Below are positions 61,756 through 64,000 of a stretch of DNA of 64,000 nucleotides, one piece after another. The notes below the pieces were generated by a model. The model was not told where the DNA came from, made no database searches, and was given only the letters and a program-made list of their open reading frames with translations. Source of the stretch: Typha latifolia (taxonomy: Eukaryota; Streptophyta; Magnoliopsida; Poales; Typhaceae); the NCBI GenBank assembly GCA_019914945.1, contig CM034107.1:5642001-5706000 (forward strand), read 5' to 3'. Position numbers and translations under genes: made by a program. Within the stretch, counting starts at the first letter, position 1. Each line of letters opens with the position of its first letter.

Positions 61756-62644
61756 CTATCTTGATTCAATGTTATTGGTGGTCCTCCTCCTTGTTAAGCT
61801 CCTCATCCAACCTCTCCTAATTCCCTTAATTCCTGCTCCTTCCACCTTACCACCCAATCCAGCATGGCAAGTTGCAGCCTTGTTGGACCTCTTCCAACTC
61901 GCCATCTGGAGCAGGTGGCCAATCTTTCTCCGCCACCTAAGCACGCCTTGCCCACGTTTGGCATGCTCCACCACAATTCTCACCTCTTTCCTTCCAATAC
62001 CGGCGGTGGTGGCGATGGCGGCATTCGACGAAGGATTATTGCTGGTCGCTTTCTTCTTATCCCATGACGCGTTGCCGTTCTCCTCGAACTTGATTGATAT
62101 GAATGAATCTAATAAAATCAAAACCACCTGTCAAGCTCTACAAGACCTCCGGAGTCGATTAAATCATGCAAAGTTTCAACGCTATAATGCACTTATAGAA
62201 TGATGATTCGTGAATTCTTAAAGAATATTAATTCTTTCATGGCGGTTATGAACATGCACTAATGCTTGTTAATATAAAGTTCTCATGTGCATTAGCATGC
62301 AGATCTATTAGTAACTCTAGATCTGTTCATGATCGGAATTGAAGAAGTATACCTTCAAGGCTTGCGAGGGAGCCTTCATCAGAGTTGTGGTCTTCCTCCG
62401 GTCTTTGATGCCTCGACTCGAGGCGCTGTAGGAAGGAGCCGAGAGCAAAGACTTTGGGCAGGGAGATGCTGGGTTTTCTCCTCAAGATTCTAAAGGAGCT
62501 CTCTGTGTCATTGTTCTGAGAAAGGTGGCCTTGTTTAGATGCCAAGATGAGGAGCCTCTCTCTCAAACATATAGCGCATATCCCTATAATCACCTCATCT
62601 GGGTGGAAATAGCAACATAGGTTGTCTTCTCTATAGCAGTTCAT
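61756..62644 (-). CDS. Small plant protein with Cys-rich N-terminus, function unknown
   Basis: Two exons on the - strand, 62644-62353 and 62108-61756, with GT/AG intron borders (GAAG|GTATAC; TTATTAG|ATTC), encode 214 residues. ATG 62644 is chosen because the conserved block starts at once: MNCYREDNLCCYFHPDEVII then GICAICLRERLLILA (residues 1-35), a possible CxxC-type metal site (Cys 10, 11, 23, 26 and His 14). An in-frame ATG at 62812 would add a serine-rich, unconserved 56 residues. Later blocks are ISLPKVFALGSFLQRLE (60-76), DSFISIKFEENGNASWDKKK (98-117), RWRRKIGHLLQMASWKRSNK and a basic tail GWMRSLTRRRTTNN. I recognise this layout from uncharacterised proteins across flowering plants, but know no function. 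No signal peptide or membrane segment. The N-terminus distantly recalls the OCTOPUS (DUF740) proteins, which is only a suggestion. The gene looks intact. Confidence 0.8.
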
Positions 62645-63340
62645 TTCTTTGGAAGGTGCAAAATAAGAGAACAAGAAGGAGATAGAGGATACTGAAACCA
62701 ACGATGAGATAGAGAGGGGGGGAGGGAGGGAGAGAGGTTGGGGAGTCGTGGAGTCCAATGGCTCACTTTTCTGTTTGAAAGCTAGGCTAGAAAAGGAGTT
62801 AAGACCATGCACTTACAAGAGAGAGAGAGAGAGGAGGAGGTAGAGAGATAGTGGATAGAGTACCAAATGGTCCAGCTGCCATTATAGATTGATAGATAAG
62901 TACACATGGATTGGTATTCAAGTACTTTGAAGTGGATCTTGCCTTGAGCCAAGTTAAACAAAAGAAAAAAAAAGACTTCATTAATAAGGCAATAATTTGA
63001 GTGATTAACAATGTTAAATAAGAGTTAATATTAACAGACCAGACATTTGGAAAGACTACGTTATAGGACTGATAATAAACCAAAAAGCTCTAACATTTAG
63101 TGAGAACGCATGCATTAATCTAAGTTTGAGCTAGCTCGTAAGGATTGATAATTTTGTTTAGGAGAGGATTAGGTGGGATCAAAGATATATATATATCTTC
63201 ATTCAAGAATTGGGGCTCACAAGAAGACTTCTTTCTTGTGTTCAAAGATGTCCCCACAAAAAGTGATGGTGGTGCAAAAGGATTGCCAAAAGTGATCAAC
63301 TTGGGAGGCCAAACCGCACATGGGGGTGTGGAGGCCACCA
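62645..63340 (-). promoter_or_regulatory. Leader and upstream region of the Cys-rich protein gene
   Basis: On the - strand this is the sequence before ATG 62644. It is CT-rich (the + strand has GGGGGGAGGGAGGGAGAGAG at about 62713 and (GA)n at about 62818-62836), as usual for a plant leader. No TATA box could be fixed. Open frames here lack domains. Confidence 0.4.
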
Positions 63341-63345
63341 CACCA

Positions 63346-63349
63346 TGCA

Positions 63350-63394
<45 letters not shown>
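63346..63394. repeat. (CA)n(GA)n compound microsatellite
   Basis: About ten CA units followed directly by about fourteen GA units. Confidence 0.95.
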
Positions 63395-63395
<1 letters not shown>

Positions 63396-63546
63396 TTGAT
63401 ATCGTCAAAGCTTGAAGAAAAGGGTGGACGTTTATACGTGGCCGCGTGTGGTCTTCTGCCTCGTGGTAAGCTGCTCCCCGGAATAATAGAAGCATTATTA
63501 TTGTGCGTGCGCTCAAGTCACATGTACTGGAAAAAGGCTTATTTTC

Positions 63547-63592
63547 TTTCTTTTCCCTCTTTCTTTAACGATAAAGAAAGAGGGAAAAGAAA
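63547..63592. repeat. Perfect 21-bp inverted repeat with 4-base loop
   Basis: Left arm 63547-63567 (TTTCTTTTCCC…) and right arm 63572-63592 are exact reverse complements around ACGA. One arm is all pyrimidine apart from its last base. The sequence from 63600 to 64000 shows no gene; its last 50 bases use the GCATTTGAATGCC vocabulary of the repeat at 11698-11910. Confidence 0.9.
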
Positions 63593-64000
63593 AGGATGCA
63601 AGCATAAAGTAGCCTCATTCTTGAGTTTTAAGTATTATCTGTATGGTTTATGTAATTAACAATATATTTTGAACTACTTTAAAATGTGTAAAAATGTCTA
63701 GAATTTTTGTATGAGCATATGTACATGTTGTTATGAATCTTTGTATGAGCATATGCATAGTTATTATGAATATTGACACAGAAAATAAAAGTGAAAAAAA
63801 TTGAACTAAAGAGAATTTTTTTTTTGAAGTTATTCATATATGATTAAGAATGTTCTCAAATACGCATACCATAATTTTTAGAGTTGTAGATGCTCATAGT
63901 GATATTTAAAAATGGATTCAAATGAGCTCAAAATTTGAGATTTTAAATCTATGCATTCGAAAGTGACGTTGGCATTTGAATGCCACCGCGAATCTCCAAC

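Noticed and set aside
61637..62203. Plus-strand frame of 188 codons
   Set aside because: It is antisense to exon 2 of the spliced Cys-rich gene, whose - strand frame has conserved blocks and proper intron borders.
63145..63659. Open frames around the CA/GA microsatellite
   Set aside because: Contain THTHT and RERER runs from the microsatellite; no domain.

Overview
The window is nuclear DNA of a flowering plant. It is AT-rich and intron-bearing, with two recognisable conserved plant genes (AUG7 and a class-C auxin response factor), a miR160 target site, and dense layers of plant-type transposons (MULEs, Ty3/gypsy, a Copia-type LTR, a LINE). The first ARF exon is strongly GC-rich while its surroundings are AT-rich. 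That pattern is common in monocots, but I cannot name the species from this alone.

Layout. 1-6.4 kb: the last six exons of AUG7 (augmin subunit 7), + strand, with repeats in the long introns. 6.4-12.7 kb: no intact gene; MITE-like DNA, a gag-like remnant, LTR-like debris and two local tandem duplications. 12.7-22.3 kb: a large Mutator-like element (MULE-1) with inverted ends and a 9-bp target duplication. It holds a decayed mudrA-type transposase gene (+), a convergent small GRF-zinc-finger gene (-), and two later solo LTRs nested inside it. 22.3-23.4 kb: a short TIR element whose border overlaps the MULE-1 target duplication. 23.5-28.8 kb: a dead Ty3/gypsy chromovirus-like element with an amplified primer-binding-site array and a collapsed 3' LTR. 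29.1-30.5 kb: two gypsy pol fragments on the - strand. 33.1-36.4 kb: a two-exon ARF gene of the ARF10/16/17 clade without a PB1 domain and with a near-perfect miR160 site. 40.4-50.2 kb: a cluster of TIR elements ending in MULE-2, which carries a SWIM-type transposase and a plant mobile domain (PMD) reading frame. 53.6-59.4 kb: a LINE remnant, a long LTR-like block, tandem LTR fragments, and an intronless broken copy of the pyruvate dehydrogenase E1-alpha gene. 61.8-62.6 kb: a two-exon gene on the - strand for a small uncharacterised plant protein with a Cys-rich N-terminus.

The three host genes have unrelated jobs: microtubule branching, auxin-responsive transcription, unknown. Nothing suggests they work together. 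The interest lies in the nested transposons: a MULE with mudrA/mudrB-like convergent gene order whose second gene is a GRF zinc finger, a second MULE carrying a PMD gene, a retroelement with about seven tandem primer-binding sites, and CpG-rich GTTCGAAC palindrome arrays shared by unrelated LTRs. All boundaries and similarities were read by eye; no alignment or database search was run.
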